DNA of 64,000 nucleotides from Myoxocephalus aenaeus (GCA_038501785.1 JBAMJR010000040.1:3909501-3973500), one strand, 5' to 3'. Positions 13,549-28,076 are shown, counted from the first letter of the stretch. Notes: generated by a model not told the origin, from the sequence alone. Numbers and translations: made by a program.

Positions 13549-15080
13549 AGAATCAGAATCAGAATCAGAATCAGAAACCGTTTATTGCCAGGAATGTTTT
13601 CACACAAACGAGGAATTTTTTGAGGCGGAAGGTGCATACATTGGACGTGGACATGGGACGTAGGACGAGACAAACAACAATCAACAATCAACAATCAACG
13701 AAAACAGCAACAGTGCAATTGGAGTGCGGTTGAATTAAAATATGTGTAGGATAAGCAAGTGCTCAGTCAACAGATACATTAATGTGAATGTACGTTAAAG
13801 TGACGTGTGTATTTAAGTTAAAAGTGTATGTTAAAGTGACGAGTGTTTAAGTGTGCGGTGTGCAGAGGAGTGTATGGTAGAGAGAAATACAAATAAAAGT
13901 AAAAATAAAGAAGAGAATATAAAAATAAAAATTAAGAGTTAAAAATAAAAATTGAAAATTAAAATAGCTGGGGGTGACAGACAGTCAGTGGGGGACCCGA
14001 GCCCCATTGATGAGCCCGACTGCCGACGGGAAGAAACTGTTTGTGTGGCGTGAGGTCTTGGTCCTGATGGACCTCAGCCTCCTGCCAGAGGGGAGGGACT
14101 CGAACAGGATATGTCCAGGGTGAGAGGGGTCAGCTGCAATCTTCCTAGCTCGCCTCAGAGTCCTGGAGGCGAACAAGTCCTGGAGGGACGGCAGATTACA
14201 GCCAATCACCCTCTCAGCAGAGCGGATGATGCGCTGCAGCCTTGCCTTGTCCTTGGCAGTGGCTGCGGTGTGCCAGACGGAGATGGAGGAGCAGAGGATG
14301 GACTCAACGATGGCAGTGTAGAAGTGCACCATCATTTTCATCGGTAGGTTGAACTTCTTCAGCTGCCTCAGGAAGAACATCCTCTGCTGGGCCTTCTTGG
14401 CGATGGAGCTGATGTTCAGTTCCCACTTGAGGTCCTGGGAAATGATGGAGCCCAGGAAGCGGAAGGACTCCAAAGCGTCGACGGGGGAGTCACACAGGAT
14501 GAGAGGGGCGGGTGGGGCTGCGTTCTTCCTGTAGTCCACAACCATCTCCACTGTCTTCAGAGCGTTGAGCTCCAGGTTGTTCTGGCTGCACCAGGTCTCC
14601 AGGTGGTCAGTCTCCCACCTGTAGGCGGACTCGTCCCCACCAGAGATGAGTCCAATGAGGGTGGTGTCATCCGCGAACTTCAGGAGCTTGACGGACTGGT
14701 GACTGGAGGTGCAGCTGTTGGTGTACAGGGAGAAGAGCAGAGGGGAAAGAACGCAGCCTTGGGGGGAACCGGTGCTGGTGGTCCGAGAGCCTGAGACGTT
14801 TTTCCCCAGCCTCACGTGCTGCTTCCTGTCAGTCAGGAAGTCTGTGATCCACCTGCAGGTGGAGTCGGGCACGTGCAGCTGGGAGAGCTTGTCCTGCAGC
14901 AGAGATGGGATGATGGTGTTGAAGGCAGAGCTGAAGTCCACGAACAGGATCCTGGCGTAGGTTCCTGGGGAGTCCAGATGCTGGAGGATGTAGTGGAGGG
15001 CCATGTTGACGGCATCGTCTACAGACCTGTTGGCCCTGTAGGCGAACTGCAGAGGGTCCAGGAGTGGGTCAGTCAGACTT
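13549..15080 (-). mobile_element. LINE fragment (L2/Rex-like non-LTR retrotransposon), 3' part with reverse transcriptase
   Basis: On the minus strand, an open frame of 339 codons (15004 down to 13985), readable further upstream to about 15080, encodes the C-terminal two thirds of a non-LTR reverse transcriptase. Visible hallmarks are the LDPLQFAYR motif just upstream, motif A ILFVDFSSAFNTI, motif B GSPQGCVLSPLLF, the catalytic FADDT motif, and a C-terminal thumb-like region with LKWELN and FLRQLKKF. No endonuclease domain is present, so the copy is 5'-truncated, as is usual for LINEs. The 3'UTR (13580-13980) has short ATCAACA tandem repeats. The element ends in a tail of ATTCTG-type hexamers at 13549-13577, typical of this group in fish. 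The clade assignment (L2 versus Rex1) is from motif memory and is less certain than the LINE call. Confidence 0.88.
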
Positions 15081-15570
15081 GCAATGTTACAGCATTGTCT
15101 GATGACAGCTCAAACTGTGTATGTTGACTCCTGAGGACCTTCACAGGTAGAACAAGCTGTGTGACCCTGAGGCTCACAAAACGTAACCACACACAAAAGT
15201 AACAGCCATCAATTCTCAAAAACAGTTTTTACAGGATGCAGTAAAAAAAAAAAACATCCCATGGTTACGGCTGCTTGATTATGGCAAAAGATAAATGTGA
15301 TGACATGTTGGAATGCGGCACAATGATTGTTTTATCTTAATTATCTTGTTTTCATAATCATTAGAAGCCAAGATCGTATATTGAAAATACAATTATCTAA
15401 ATGTACCCATTGTACATGATTGCAGAACGCATACATAGATATAGGTTTGTTTACCAGCGTCTTAATGATGCTGCGATTTTTGCTTTATAAGCCTCTCACC
15501 CTTATAACAGCCATACAGTAGATTGCATAATGGCACTATAATCCAACAACAGAGATAAGTAAAGCTTACT

Positions 15571-15720
15571 GGGAGGATGGGGAGACAGGTCGACCCAGTG
15601 ACTCTCTGCCGTGATGAAAAGGTCAAACGTTCGATGCCCACAAAACTGAAAGTTGTGTTCATCAGCGGTCAAAGTGTCTTTCAGCAGAACACTGCATGCC
15701 CATGCTGCCCACTCGTATTA
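15571..15720 (+). mobile_element. Degraded SINE fragment
   Basis: A B-box-like segment (AACGTTCGATGCCCAC near 15627) is followed by a decayed version of the fish SINE core (CAAAGTGTCTTTCAGCAGAACACTGCA) at the expected spacing. The A-box end is barely recognisable. Confidence 0.5.
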
Positions 15721-15997
15721 ATTCAGTCTCTATCAGAACTAAAATATCCAACAATACATGTGTGCAGCGGTCAGCTATTTATTTCTATCTGTTAAAAAGA
15801 AAGCTTTATCAAACCAGATCCTCATCTGCTGAATTAGGGACTGAGATGGATAATGGTGAGAGAGTGTGTGTGTGTGTGTGTGTCGCCACACGCACGCTTG
15901 GGGTACACGTGTGTGTTTTCCTAAGTACGCTCGCATGCACAAAGCAAGAGAAGAGATATAGAGGCTGAAAGAGGCATTAAGTGGAGATGGGGTGGGG

Positions 15998-15999
<2 letters not shown>

Positions 16000-16035
<36 letters not shown>
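16000..16035. repeat. (GA)n microsatellite
   Basis: A perfect GA array of about 36 bp after a poly-G run. Confidence 0.95.
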
Positions 16036-16037
<2 letters not shown>

Positions 16038-16160
16038 AGAGATTGGGTCATAGACAGGCCGGGTCTGGGTGACAGCTGTTGCATCGAGAGTTTATCAGAT
16101 TAAATCTGACCATCTCCGCTGTGGGAGAGAGGGACCCAGTTAACTGATGCCCCAAAGACA

Positions 16161-16162
<2 letters not shown>

Positions 16163-16223
<61 letters not shown>
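16163..16223. repeat. (AC)n microsatellite
   Basis: A perfect CA array of about 61 bp. Confidence 0.96.
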
Positions 16224-16225
<2 letters not shown>

Positions 16226-17344
16226 CAGTGGGCACACTTTGAGACGTTATACTTTGAGCTGCTTTGGCCAGCAAAAGACACTTCACAGCATGAATCAAAT
16301 AAATCATAAAGTATACGGTTTGCAAAGAGAACCATATCCTATCCTCATGAGTGAATCCCACTATTTATTAACCAAATGTGCTCTTAAAGACAGTCTGGTG
16401 TCACCTCCACCTTCCAAGATGAGATTTGTGCACCGACGTCACATTGTGACAGCAGCCAGATACGTCTCTTCCATTCAGTGCCATCAAGGAGCAGAGTTGA
16501 AGTCATGATCGCTCACAAGGGTAAAAGTTAGTTTTTTCTCCTGTCACTGTCACGTTTAATGCAATGTTCAGGATTTCTGCCAGAAAGGTTGTTTGGCCCG
16601 GTGGCAAGTGTCTTTTTTGACGTCAGTGCCAATCAAATACAGAATACTACTAAGAAATGAGGGAGGATTGTGTCAGACTCTGTCCCGAACTCAAGAAACA
16701 ATCTGAATCATGAATCATGTTACTGTTGATGCAAGTTGGTTTCATGATGGATTTCTTCCTATATAATTGTTAGACATTAGTGCAATGTGGCGTCTAGAAA
16801 TCCCTCCTTTGTTTCTGAGGATCAGGTCTGACTTCTGATCTTTTTATTTTACCAAACTGCATTGCAGCTGCAGGAGTAATATTTTCTATTTTCAGGCAAC
16901 AATCATGTTTCTGTGTAAACGCACCAAACAACGGATTTATGTGGATTTTTCCTTTTAACCCTTATTTGCTCTCTCATAAATGGGTGACAGGCTGTTTATT
17001 TGCCTTTTGATGTCTATAAATGGACACAAAAATTGCGGGATAATTTCTCCCAAGGGTAGCGCAGCACTGCGACTGCCCCTCCTCCACCCGGCCCCATCTC
17101 AACCACGAGACATAGCCTGAGGCAAGCAACCGCAGTTGACAGCAACTAGGTATACCCAGAATCGTAATTTATATGATTTAATTTTAATTCAATTCTCAAT
17201 TTACTCAATTATTGTACAACACAGGCCCTGCTTCTACTCCCCACCCGCCCCTCCTCCACCCCTGACCGAACCCCCACCAATCCCCTGCATGTCACCTACA
17301 TCGCTGCTGCACTTGACAGGCGCATTTGCAACTGTTTTGGAAAT

Positions 17345-17460
17345 TAATTGAAGGGCCACGGTTCACAAAATGCTCCACGTGTTGCATCCAGCAGAATGCG
17401 GAGTCTCTCTGCTGTTGAGAGATTATTCCACACTGGCAGTCACAGTGATATCGGCAGCTT
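17345..17460 (+). mobile_element. Possible hAT transposase C-terminal remnant
   Basis: One frame reads SLSAVERLFHTGS (17411-17449), resembling the SSAxVERLFSxGG dimerisation motif at the C-terminus of hAT transposases. Nothing else of a transposase is visible around it, so this is at best a small relic. Confidence 0.3.
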
Positions 17461-20400
17461 CAGGCCCACTCTCACCCTCGTACTGAATCCCTTCAGGGCA
17501 GGGCCGTTTCTGCTGAACCGTCTGTGCTTGTTCACAGACGTCTTGCGAGTAGAACCACACATGAATAAGGAAAAATTATATTTTATAGCCCCGCTCCATT
17601 CAGACATGTGTTTTTCTTATTGTTCCATCACTGGGATGTTTGGGTTACTGTATGTGAAGAGTGTGACGAAGAGAAAACTGTGTTCCTTTTCTGCTGAAGG
17701 GGGAAAGATTCTCCGTGCTCACCTTTAAGTCTCAGTTTAAGAGGGATGTGTGAGGTTTTGTGACATTGCAAGTAGTTTGGAAGTCTGTCATGGTCTAGTA
17801 TAGTATTTACAGAAGTGTGATGTGGGAACATACCCTGATAACTGACTTTTCAGTCATATAGGTGACATCTTGTGTCCAGCAGTAACACTGCAACATAAAC
17901 AAATACAAATATATTGGTGTATTCATACTGTATTCTGATTTTTCATCTTGTTAATCTTGTTTTTCCAAAAGTTAACTTCTGTGGAAAAACTGTATCATAC
18001 AGTAATTAGTATCCAAAGCAGAGTATTCTTATTAAAGAACAACGACATGTCCATTCCAATCCCATCAGTCAATGTCTCGCACCGCCCTGCAGCCGCAAGA
18101 AAACTCGCAAGTGCACCAAATGTGTATTAAAATCTGCAGCTGAAAATCATTTTAAGCCCCAGTTACGATGGCTGAAGATGTAAATCAAGACCATTACAAG
18201 TCATAGGCTCCATCTATTATGTAAAGTGAGTGGGCCGGCTAAACCAGCAGAGGTTCACCACCTGCCTGACTGCTCCAGCCTCTCCAGCATCCTCCTCTCT
18301 TCCTGCTGAGTCAACGAGAAACACTCTTTGGCTTGTGCTAATTCAAAATAGATGCCGACAAGACATGAGCAGCGTGTGATCATGAGTCGTGTGTTAAGCC
18401 TGTTCACATGAACGTGTCAGAGGTGCGGACGTCACACACCTCGCCTCACATGGGGAGTGGAGATGAATCTGTTGACTGCTGATTACAATCCGAGGACATG
18501 AATGTTTCACAGCCCACCGTACTGTATTGTCCTCAGTTCTCTTATCTTATGTCTGTGGTTCACAAACACACAATAATGCATATATTATATATTATATTAT
18601 ATATAAATACATAATCTCCCCCTTTCACTTTCTGGCCCTACTTCTAGTCATGTTCTCTCACCCTTCCCCTCTTCTGACCTGCTTCTTTCCAGCTAATTCC
18701 TCATCACGGTCCCCCTCAGTCCATTTCCACCTCATGCATTTACTCCGTCCTATAGTTTCTGTTATCCCTCTTTCTCTCACTCTATCAAGCCATCTCTCTC
18801 TCTCTCACTCTCTCTCTCTTTATTCTCAGGGGCGGCCCTGACCCCATTCATTCATCTCTCTTCAAGACAGTGGATGCTCTCAGCGATTACTCTACATGCT
18901 CCGCTCCCTCTAACAACCCATCCCTGTGTTTATTAACCACTTTCACGTCCAAACCCCCCCTTTCTTTATCCAGTCTCCCTTTCTCTTGCTCTCCTCCCTC
19001 TTTTGTCTCGCTCCAACCTATTGCCAGAGGGGAGTGATTGACAAGCAAGCGGGGGTCTTGTAAAGGGGAGTTTCTGATTGGCGTAGAGGGAGATGAGAAG
19101 GATGAAGCCTCAGACCTGCCTTGACTGCGCTGATAAAAAAAAAAAAAAGACAAGATTAATTCTAATTTATCTTGTGCTCAGTCTTAAGGCGCATTTACAC
19201 CACGCAAGTGTATGAAGTCAGCAGTGCTTTCTGCTGTAGTTTGCTGTGTTTGTCCGGCTGATCTGAGATGGCAAACTGATCGACATGAAGCAGAGTTACT
19301 AGAAAGTCATGGACAAAAAGGAGAAAGACACTCAAAAGTACAAATGAAGCTTGGTCTTTGCAACCTGAGCAGCTGCTAATCCAAGCTTTTGTGTGTGAGT
19401 GTGTGTTTTGTATTGTGTGCACAAAGAATCGCTCAATTACATTTCACACTTTTTGCATTGCAAAGCTTCCCTGTTTTTTTTTTTCTTTTACCTATTTTAT
19501 TTTGTGAAACAAAACAGATTTAAAATGCACAGACATCCTTTTATAATTGAATTAGTTCAGCATTGAATATTTTGTTAAAAAAGGACTGCCTGCTTTAGCT
19601 ACAGTTCAGATACAGTCCAATTTGCTCTATTACAAAAGGCACATCAATCTTTTATCATCATTTTCTGACAGTAAAACATCTGAATGTGAGTTAGTTGTGG
19701 TGCAACCGTACAACACTTGTAAAAAGAGTCATCTGTACTCTTTTAGGGCAGCTGTAATGTAGTTCATTAGTACTGATGACATAACAAACAATAGAAAACC
19801 CTAAAATCAACGCAATTGTGGAATGAAGAGGCAGATGTTCACATCTGGCAGACAGAAGTTCCTCATGTTTGGAAAGCTCAGCAAAACAAAAGGAGCACAG
19901 GATCCGAACCAGGGATGCTTATTTTCCAGCTACTTTTTCATGTATCCTTCGAGGAGGGTTGTCCATCACACATAGCATTAGTCACGGGAACTGAAATCAG
20001 GTTTTTCTTTTACTCCATCCTTTATCATTGATATATGTCAATTATCTTCAGCCTTTACGACTATTCGAAAAACCGTAAAAAGACGTCATCTGACCACACT
20101 GATAAAAACAAAATGACAAAATGATACAGATTTTACAAAAGCCTTTTTTTGCATTGTGTCTGGCTGGGTTCAGGACGTGGGTGTCGGCTGATTGAAAACC
20201 TGCTCAAACATCGCCACCATGTGGTGAACCTGCTGTACTGCGGGGAGATTACATCATTGCTCTGCATGCCTTCCAGTCAGTTGTGTCTCAGCTGTGTTTA
20301 ATGTCAGGAGTTATGAGTATTGTGGCCTATTTCATATCCGGAGACGAGACCAGATGTGCACACGCCAACATCAGAAAGGTTTGTGCATAATACACACAAA

Positions 20401-20749
20401 CAGACTTTATATTTTATAATATGTAAATATGTTCTGTGTACAGTGTACAGTGGGCATAAAGGGGCTTGTGCACTGTGCTCGCATATACCATTTTTAAAGA
20501 AGAGATAAAGAAAGAAGTGAACGGCATTGAGAGCATATGAAGTGCAGCAAGGCTTGAAAACTGAATTTTCAAACTGAAGAAAGCTATGTGGGAATATAGC
20601 TGATGTAAATATGCAGAAACAGCGAGCAATAAACTCCGGAAGCAGCTGTGAGGTTGTTGCTCCTGTTCAGCACACAACTGAGACCCAGAAGCAGATGATT
20701 CCCCAAATGAGGGAAATCTAACTGTGACCTCTTTATCACCTGACTCATG

Positions 20750-20751
<2 letters not shown>

Positions 20752-20837
<86 letters not shown>
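20752..20837. repeat. (TG)n microsatellite, ~43 units
   Basis: A perfect TG array of about 86 bp. Confidence 0.97.
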
Positions 20838-20838
<1 letters not shown>

Positions 20839-22346
20839 ACCAATGCACCATTGACATGACATGAAACTGTCCATGCACATATCCCTTCCAAGCTGTGTTA
20901 AGAGGGATTTTTCAAAACATGGGGTTACTTTGTCTATCGTGTCTTTGTAAAGTATTTTGTAAATGTCTTACTGTAAGAAAAAAGAGCATTTCTTGAACAC
21001 CTAAATACACGTGAATTGTAAAAACTAATATGTGTGCGTGTGTGTGCCTGCATTTGTGAACCACCTCAATGTCTTTAACTGAGACCGAAACAGCTGACTG
21101 CAGCTCATTACTGCAGGTCAGGACAGGTTGTGGGAAAGAGGAAATACATCATTAAACTGAGCGAGACGCATTTATTGGCCGTCGTTCAGGGCTGTAAATG
21201 TCAGGAGTTGAAACCATTTCCAATCAAGTCTGAAAGTTATCTTGTTATTCTGTCTTGAAATGCATAATTGTTGTTTTTTTCCTGATATCTTGTACTATTT
21301 AACAGAGTTTGCTGTGTTTTGCAGCAAGATGCATCACGACAGCGAGGTCTTGGACCGTCTCTCGCTCTCCAGACATTCCTGGAAGAAACGGTGGAGGGTG
21401 TCTTTACTGTGGATACACCATAACAAATAATAACGTTAACTTCCTTTTTTAAAGAGACAAAGTTCTGTCTGCAAACATACTCATAACAGGACACTGCATA
21501 TGAACTTGAAAATAACTGAGGACCGTAGTATCATTTTAGGGCCATGGATTTTAATAGAATATGTAATTGAATAACAAATAAATATATTAAACAATTCATG
21601 TAATTACTGTCTTACTGTAGTTTCTGGGAAATGATTTTCCACTGACACAAAGGTTCCTGTTGAGCTCTAAGTCTTCAAACTTTACCACCAACAGTACCCA
21701 CATTTAATTTAATAAAGCACACAAATGTCCCTTGAAAGCAGCTTTTATCTATCGTGCTCATTCATAATCATTTCAGGAAAGACACCGCAACAACATAATC
21801 CGCCTAACTATTAAGTTGCTTGTAATTATCTTTTTTAATGGAAGGATATTAAAATGTGTTTTCCTGCATTGTTAAATTTAGTTTATTGGGAATCAGCTGT
21901 GCAGCAGGATTACTGTAGACATGAACCAATACCGCTGAGTAATCATCTCTTAAGGAAATTGAGAAGCTTTCAGTAATTGCCCGCATGGTCTCCTATAGCC
22001 TGCATGCTAATTGCTGACAGTGACCTTGCCAACGGTGAAAATATCCACTAACAGCATTATTATTAAGTCAATCAACTGATTTTATCTGAGCTGCTCAGTT
22101 AATTAAAGCAGGACCAATTATTCTAGTTATTAGCTCTTATCATGCACCTACTAAGGCTACACGCGTGTCCCTGACTCTTTGTTTCAGCCCAACACCGTTT
22201 ACTAAGTCAAAATGTTACAGATCAACAAATCAACCAGTGGATGGAATCAGTAATAATTTATTGATCGCACATACTTGTACAATTAGCATAGCTTGGAAAG
22301 TACAGATTTGATTCAATGCTGAGAAGGGGAAGGTTGAGAGACACAG

Positions 22347-22347
<1 letters not shown>

Positions 22348-22429
<82 letters not shown>
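22348..22429. repeat. (TG)n microsatellite, ~41 units
   Basis: A perfect TG array of about 82 bp. Confidence 0.97.
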
Positions 22430-22431
<2 letters not shown>

Positions 22432-25285
22432 TGTGAATATGTAATGTAAATGTATTGAATATCAGCGCTGAAATTAAACAATAAGTGTATCGCCCTTAGT
22501 GTGCGTGTGTGATTTGTCCCACAGATAATGGGCACAGAACATTAAATAAATACAGGAACTTCTGAAACAGTTTCCAGCTATTTCATTTTTTCCCTCTTTG
22601 TCTTTTTCTCACTCACTGAATGCAAATAGGGAACAATAAGGGAAGAAGCTCGGGGGGGAAAGGGAAATCAGGAAGACTGGTGGAAAATCAGAGAGAAACT
22701 ACAAAAAAGAAACAAATGAAGGGAGGGAAAGAGTGATGGGAGAACAACGTAGGTATAGAAGAAAGAAATGAGAGTCTGGGTATGGATAATTATACAGTAT
22801 TCAGTATATATCATGTTTCAGAAACTCCTAATCATTTACATCTGTATCTAACTGCATACAAAATGTGTAGGAATTTCCCATTTGAATGCAGCAACTGTTT
22901 TGACACTGTTCCACTCAGAAAAACAAGGATGAAAGAAGAGTTGCATTTCAGTAGTACTTGTAGTACACAGTACACAGGTCTATGTGTTGACAGTAGAGAT
23001 ACAGGAGATGGAGGAGTGAAAAGCAGCAAGGAGTTTCAACTGGGACAAACTAAAACGTCAGAACCGTTTCTCACGTTATCCTGGTGAACACTCTCTAGTA
23101 GAAACATTTCATGACGGCGCATAAAAATCACTACAGTCCACAGGAACCAGACCCGGGATAATTAATGACAACAAATGTTTCAGCCTGCAATAAATCCCAG
23201 CAGAAATTAGTTGTAGCAAACAAAATGTTATGAATGAGGTACAAAATGTAAGGGAGAGAAAGAAGAAAAAAAGCAAACAAGAGAAAAGGATGGAAACGGA
23301 GAAAAAGAGCAGACAAACGGCACGCCACATCCTCAGGGTTCCATCTCCAGTGATGGATCACCGTTAACAGCATGTACTGTATATCCATGCAGTGTGTGGG
23401 CTATTGTTGGATCCATGTGGCCTCGCGGCGGTGTGCTGGAGTGGAGCGCGGGGGGATTTATCTATAACAGTATCAGGATGTACATCTCTCAGAGACAAAC
23501 ACACAGCGGGAGAGTCTGTCATGGCTATTTTAATTCTGCAGACAGGAGAGACACAGAAACTGTAGGCGGACAGATGTGTGTGGGAGAGTTTGACAGTATT
23601 ATTCACATTCAGATGGGGGATGGGTACACTTGACGGTCAGAGGCATATGAGGAGACTTTAGGACAGGAAGGAATGTCCCGTGAGGTTGAGCTGTAAATGT
23701 TATCAGCTGGTGCATGGTCGTTACATTGATTTTGTTTCATTTTTACATCTGTCTCAAGCCTATATTGAATGATTAGTTCATTATTTCGTTAAAAGGCATA
23801 ATTTTTGCTTCAATTGTTAAAAGCATTTGAGTCGTCTTCACATCGAGAATTTCATTGTGTCCATGAAGAACACGGATAGGATATACTTGAACTTCCAGAA
23901 GCCAGTGGGAGTAAAATTAGGCAAGCTGAACTGCATGTGAATATAAAACACAGCTCAGGATAAAGGGAGCAGAGATGGGAGTACGGGTGGCAAAGAGGAG
24001 GCAGAAAAGAATGAGAGACGGGAGAAGAAGGTCAGCGCTGTGAGGCCTTAGGGGTTAAAACATGGCATCAAGAGAAACACAACAATGGCTAAAGTGAACA
24101 TAGCGTATATATTATAAACTGTACAGTACATCCGTTTACAGATACAGTGAGATAATGAACACTTTAAGATTGGAAGAAAATCAAAGTCCTTCATTGTGCA
24201 TCGCTCCTGCTTTAATACTGTGTTAATTACAGCTGTGGTTAACAAGACAGTCATTGTAAATAATCAAGATATCGTAAATATCTCATTCCCTTTTCTATAG
24301 AAAGTAACAAATAAAAAGAAAATGCATAAAAAATTCCATAGGGACAAGCAACATTTAGTGAGAAGTGAGTATTATAGGTGATACTTGTGTACATTAAATG
24401 TTTTATTCCAACTTGAGATATTCACCTAAAAAAAACACCAATTTACAAAATAATGTGTAGCGGAGAGTTAAAACAGGCTATGGCACATTTCAACAGACAG
24501 TAGGACTGTAGGTAGCTGAAGAGGGAACAGAATTCACATTTCAAGGATCAATTTTAGGTCATTAGGTGAAAATTTATAAATATATTTTTTTTGGCATAAA
24601 ACTCTTCATATATATATCATTATTTTCATGCCATTTCATGCATTTCCTAATGGTATGGCACAATGCCCTAATGCTGCTAAAGTACTGCTTTTGTAAATAA
24701 CTCTGAACACCTGTTATATCTGATACACGGTTGGTTGATACTGAACATTTGTGATTTGTCACGCAGGAACACTATGATTGGAAGGCTCTGAATAATCTTA
24801 TAAACACAGCAATTAGGACTCCGCACCCTTTTTCTTTTTTTAAATGACAATAAATATTTGTGTGGCATGGATAAATACAACGCGGGTAACATACATGAAA
24901 TGGGACTTTTAACAGTTAAACAAGGCAAAAACGTTTTCTTCAGGCAGTCTTCTTCAGAGAGGAGAGAATTTTAGCAACAGAACGTGGGGGTGACTGAGAT
25001 AATAATGAGGGAAATGCAGGAATTGGCTCAGTCTAGTGGGGTGTTTGGACCCATTAGAGCAGAATTGAAAAGCATCCCATCTTTGCAAACTATTTCTCGA
25101 GTGGCACCATTAACGTCTTGAAGTCTCCTTGGAACTGATCCCAGTCACAAAGTAGTCTGACAAAATGAGGGGGAAAGGCGACGTGCACGTGGTGGAGCTA
25201 CAATTGCAAACCATAGAGGACTGTGTGAGATGGTCGGGTAAGTCGGGCCAACAGGTTAACACAGGGTGAGTGGACTGAGACCGAG

Positions 25286-25666
25286 CTATAGCTGCCTGAT
25301 GGGAGGGAGGTGAAGGGTGTCCAGGGCGCTGTGGTAGAGCTCTCTCAACGCTCTCAACAGATGCAGACGACAAAACATCTGGTTGAAGAGATGAGGCAAC
25401 GGCTCCTGGAAGGAGAAACAGAAAGACGAGAGGAAGAGAAAGTGTGTGTGCGTGGTGGGGGGTTTAAAGGAAGAGAAAGAAGAAAGGTGATGATGGCAGG
25501 AAAGGGAAAATTAGATATTTAGAGAGAGACAAAGAAAAATATTTAATATTGCTGATGGGTTTTTGTTTTTTGTGCGACAGTAATCACATTATGTCGGTGA
25601 CCAAAAGTCACCAGACGGGGCAATGGCCTATTAACACGCTAATCTCATATGATGTGAAACAGGAAC

Positions 25667-25711
<45 letters not shown>

Positions 25712-28076
25712 ATCACCAAAACATACACTCACTGAAGGAGTGCTCATAATTCCTTTTCAGTTAATAAATGAATGCATAATATACTATTAGTGTATTATTA
25801 GGGGCGAGGATCGGCGGTTCGATACCCGGCTTCGCGAGCCCATGTCGATGTGTCCTTGGGCCAGACACTTAACCCCACATACATATACTATAATAAGCGT
25901 TGATGAATATATACAGTGAATTAATCCTCACCCCCAGCACATGGACTCTGTTGTAGTACGAGCTGAAGTCTTTACTGAGAGACACGAGAAATTTACAGAT
26001 CTGAGGATCACAAAAAACACATACATAAATTAGATAAACATCTTGACAGCAGAGTTGGTTCAATACAGTAATCATCAGTAATTGATGAATGAATCTCAAT
26101 CTCAATCCACGGACCTGTTCAGTCTTAATATTCACTCTGGCTCCACCCCCTTCACAGTCTAACGCTTGTCCTGATTGGTCCAGCAGCTCGGAGAAGGTGA
26201 TGAGGTAATTGAACAGGAGTAGCCACTCGCCCTGTCAGTCAAAAACCAGAGACAGATGGGATTAACACTGAAAGGTTGGTCGGACTTCTTACGTGAGTAT
26301 TTTTTTATGGAAAGATAAAGGAACCCCAAAGAAATGAAAGGAGTAGAAGAGAATAATGTGGTACCTCTTCTTTCAGAGAAGAGAAGTCTAGCTTGGAGCA
26401 TTCAGGGATTTCAGGGTATAAACCTGCAGGGTATAAAAAGTCAGAAAACTACATGAACAATACAATGTAATACAATCCTAAAACAACCAGTTGTGTAAAG
26501 CTGATGCATTTTTTAAATGGAATATAACACAAAAACAAAAGAGAAACTTGTATCGGCTTGGTGGCTTGTAAATTTCACCCTGGAATCAAGAAAGTATCAT
26601 CTAAATTAACAATATTACAATTTACTTGTTGATTACACGTAAATTATGTGTAATAATTTACGTGTAAATTGGATGTGAACCGTCAAATGAAGGAGTCTCT
26701 TGCAGAGCACAGCTCTCACCCTTCTCCACTCCTCTCTCGTAGCTGTCGAACAGAGTGTGCAGCCTGGCACAGTTATACATCACAAACACTCCTCCCCTCG
26801 GCCCTTTGGTGGACACGCCCCCTTCCCGCTGGACGTCCAGTGTCACCTAAACAGACAGCTCTGTCAGTCATTGTCTGCGTCTGGTTTGTCAAGTCAAACA
26901 ATGGATCAATATGGTTGTTTGGGACAAAAACACGCACAGCACATAACCACAGCCTAACCACATAATAGCTCAGTGTGCAGCGAGTTTGTGGTCCAGTGTT
27001 ACATTACAAGGGCAAACAATGTTTCTGTTTATTCTATGTGAATTACAATGTATTGATAGTATATGTCTGCATGTAGGCGGACACTTTAATGTATGTGCAT
27101 GAATGTGTACAGAACCCTTATGTGTAATTCAAACACTGGTATTTACCATGCATATGTTTTTTGCGTTAATATATTGAACGTTCTTCACATTCAACTATGT
27201 CAAAATGATCTAAATGTTATTCCTTCATTTAGCGCATACTGTACATTTAAAAAGTGGCAGATAAAAAAGTGTCTGAAAGTGAAAACTGTTAATTTCAAAC
27301 CCTGCCTGCACGACACACTCAGGTGCAAACACACAGGTGTGATGCTGACTCACGGGACTGGTGTGGACTGTCGACAGCAGCTCAAATCTGACAGTGGCAG
27401 AGGTCATGACCCTGATGATGTCATCCCACGTCTGACCTGCAAGAGGAAGAAGAGGCGGTATTTCGCTCCAGTTAACTCACCTTAACTGTAGTTGATGCTA
27501 ATTAGTATCAGTCAGGTCGCTTAGATAAGTAAGGAGCGGATAATAAACAATGAGTGTGTCCATAAATACACACACCTTCTACTTGATCTCCATACTTCAT
27601 CTCTGAGGCCTCCTTCATCTGACCTCTTCTCAGCCTGGAGCAAAGGAGGAAGAAAAAAAACAATAGGAGCCTCGTTTACACAAGACAGCTGAAAATATGC
27701 AGCGATAACACAGAGATGAAGATAGCACCATCATCATTGAGTTCAATTAGAGCTGCAATTTCACAGTGCAGACAAGATCCTCGTGAGAGTGTTTTATGTG
27801 ATAATAAACGTCTGGTGGAGAGCTGGGCAGCGCACATGGAGACGAAGGGAAGGAGACGAAGGGCAAAGAGAGATGGAGGGAAGACGAAGGAACCTAAAGA
27901 CGAAGACAGACATGTGGAGAAGAGACAAGAGTGGAGACGAAGACAGTGATGTGTCTTACTGCAGATATTGCGCAGCCGTGAGGTGAGAACCAGGCGTCTT
28001 CACAGGCCCACACACCAGATGTCTCTGCAGACACAGAGAGCAGAGCAGGTAAAGAACAGGAACACAATGCAATACA

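Larger units (their letters stand above)
15081..25285. other. Intergenic stretch between LINE fragment and dalrd3; repeats only
   Basis: No gene can be supported. The interval contains a degraded SINE (15571-15720), (GA)n at 16000-16035, (AC)n at 16163-16223, a possible hAT remnant near 17345-17460, a CT-rich run at 18790-18825, (TG)n at 20752-20837 and (GT)n at 22348-22429. Sequence just below 25286 is expected to be dalrd3 3'UTR. A candidate poly(A) signal on the minus strand lies at 24402-24407, but nothing ties it to the gene. Confidence 0.6.

Noticed and set aside
13980..15130. Plus-strand open frames across the LINE region
   Set aside because: The reverse-transcriptase motifs are all on the minus strand; the plus frames are shadows.
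16560..17340. Possible transposon ends around GGCCCGGTGGC and GCGCAGCACTGCG segments
   Set aside because: They look repeat-like, but no inverted ends, target duplications or coding motifs could be matched beyond the small hAT-like fragment listed.
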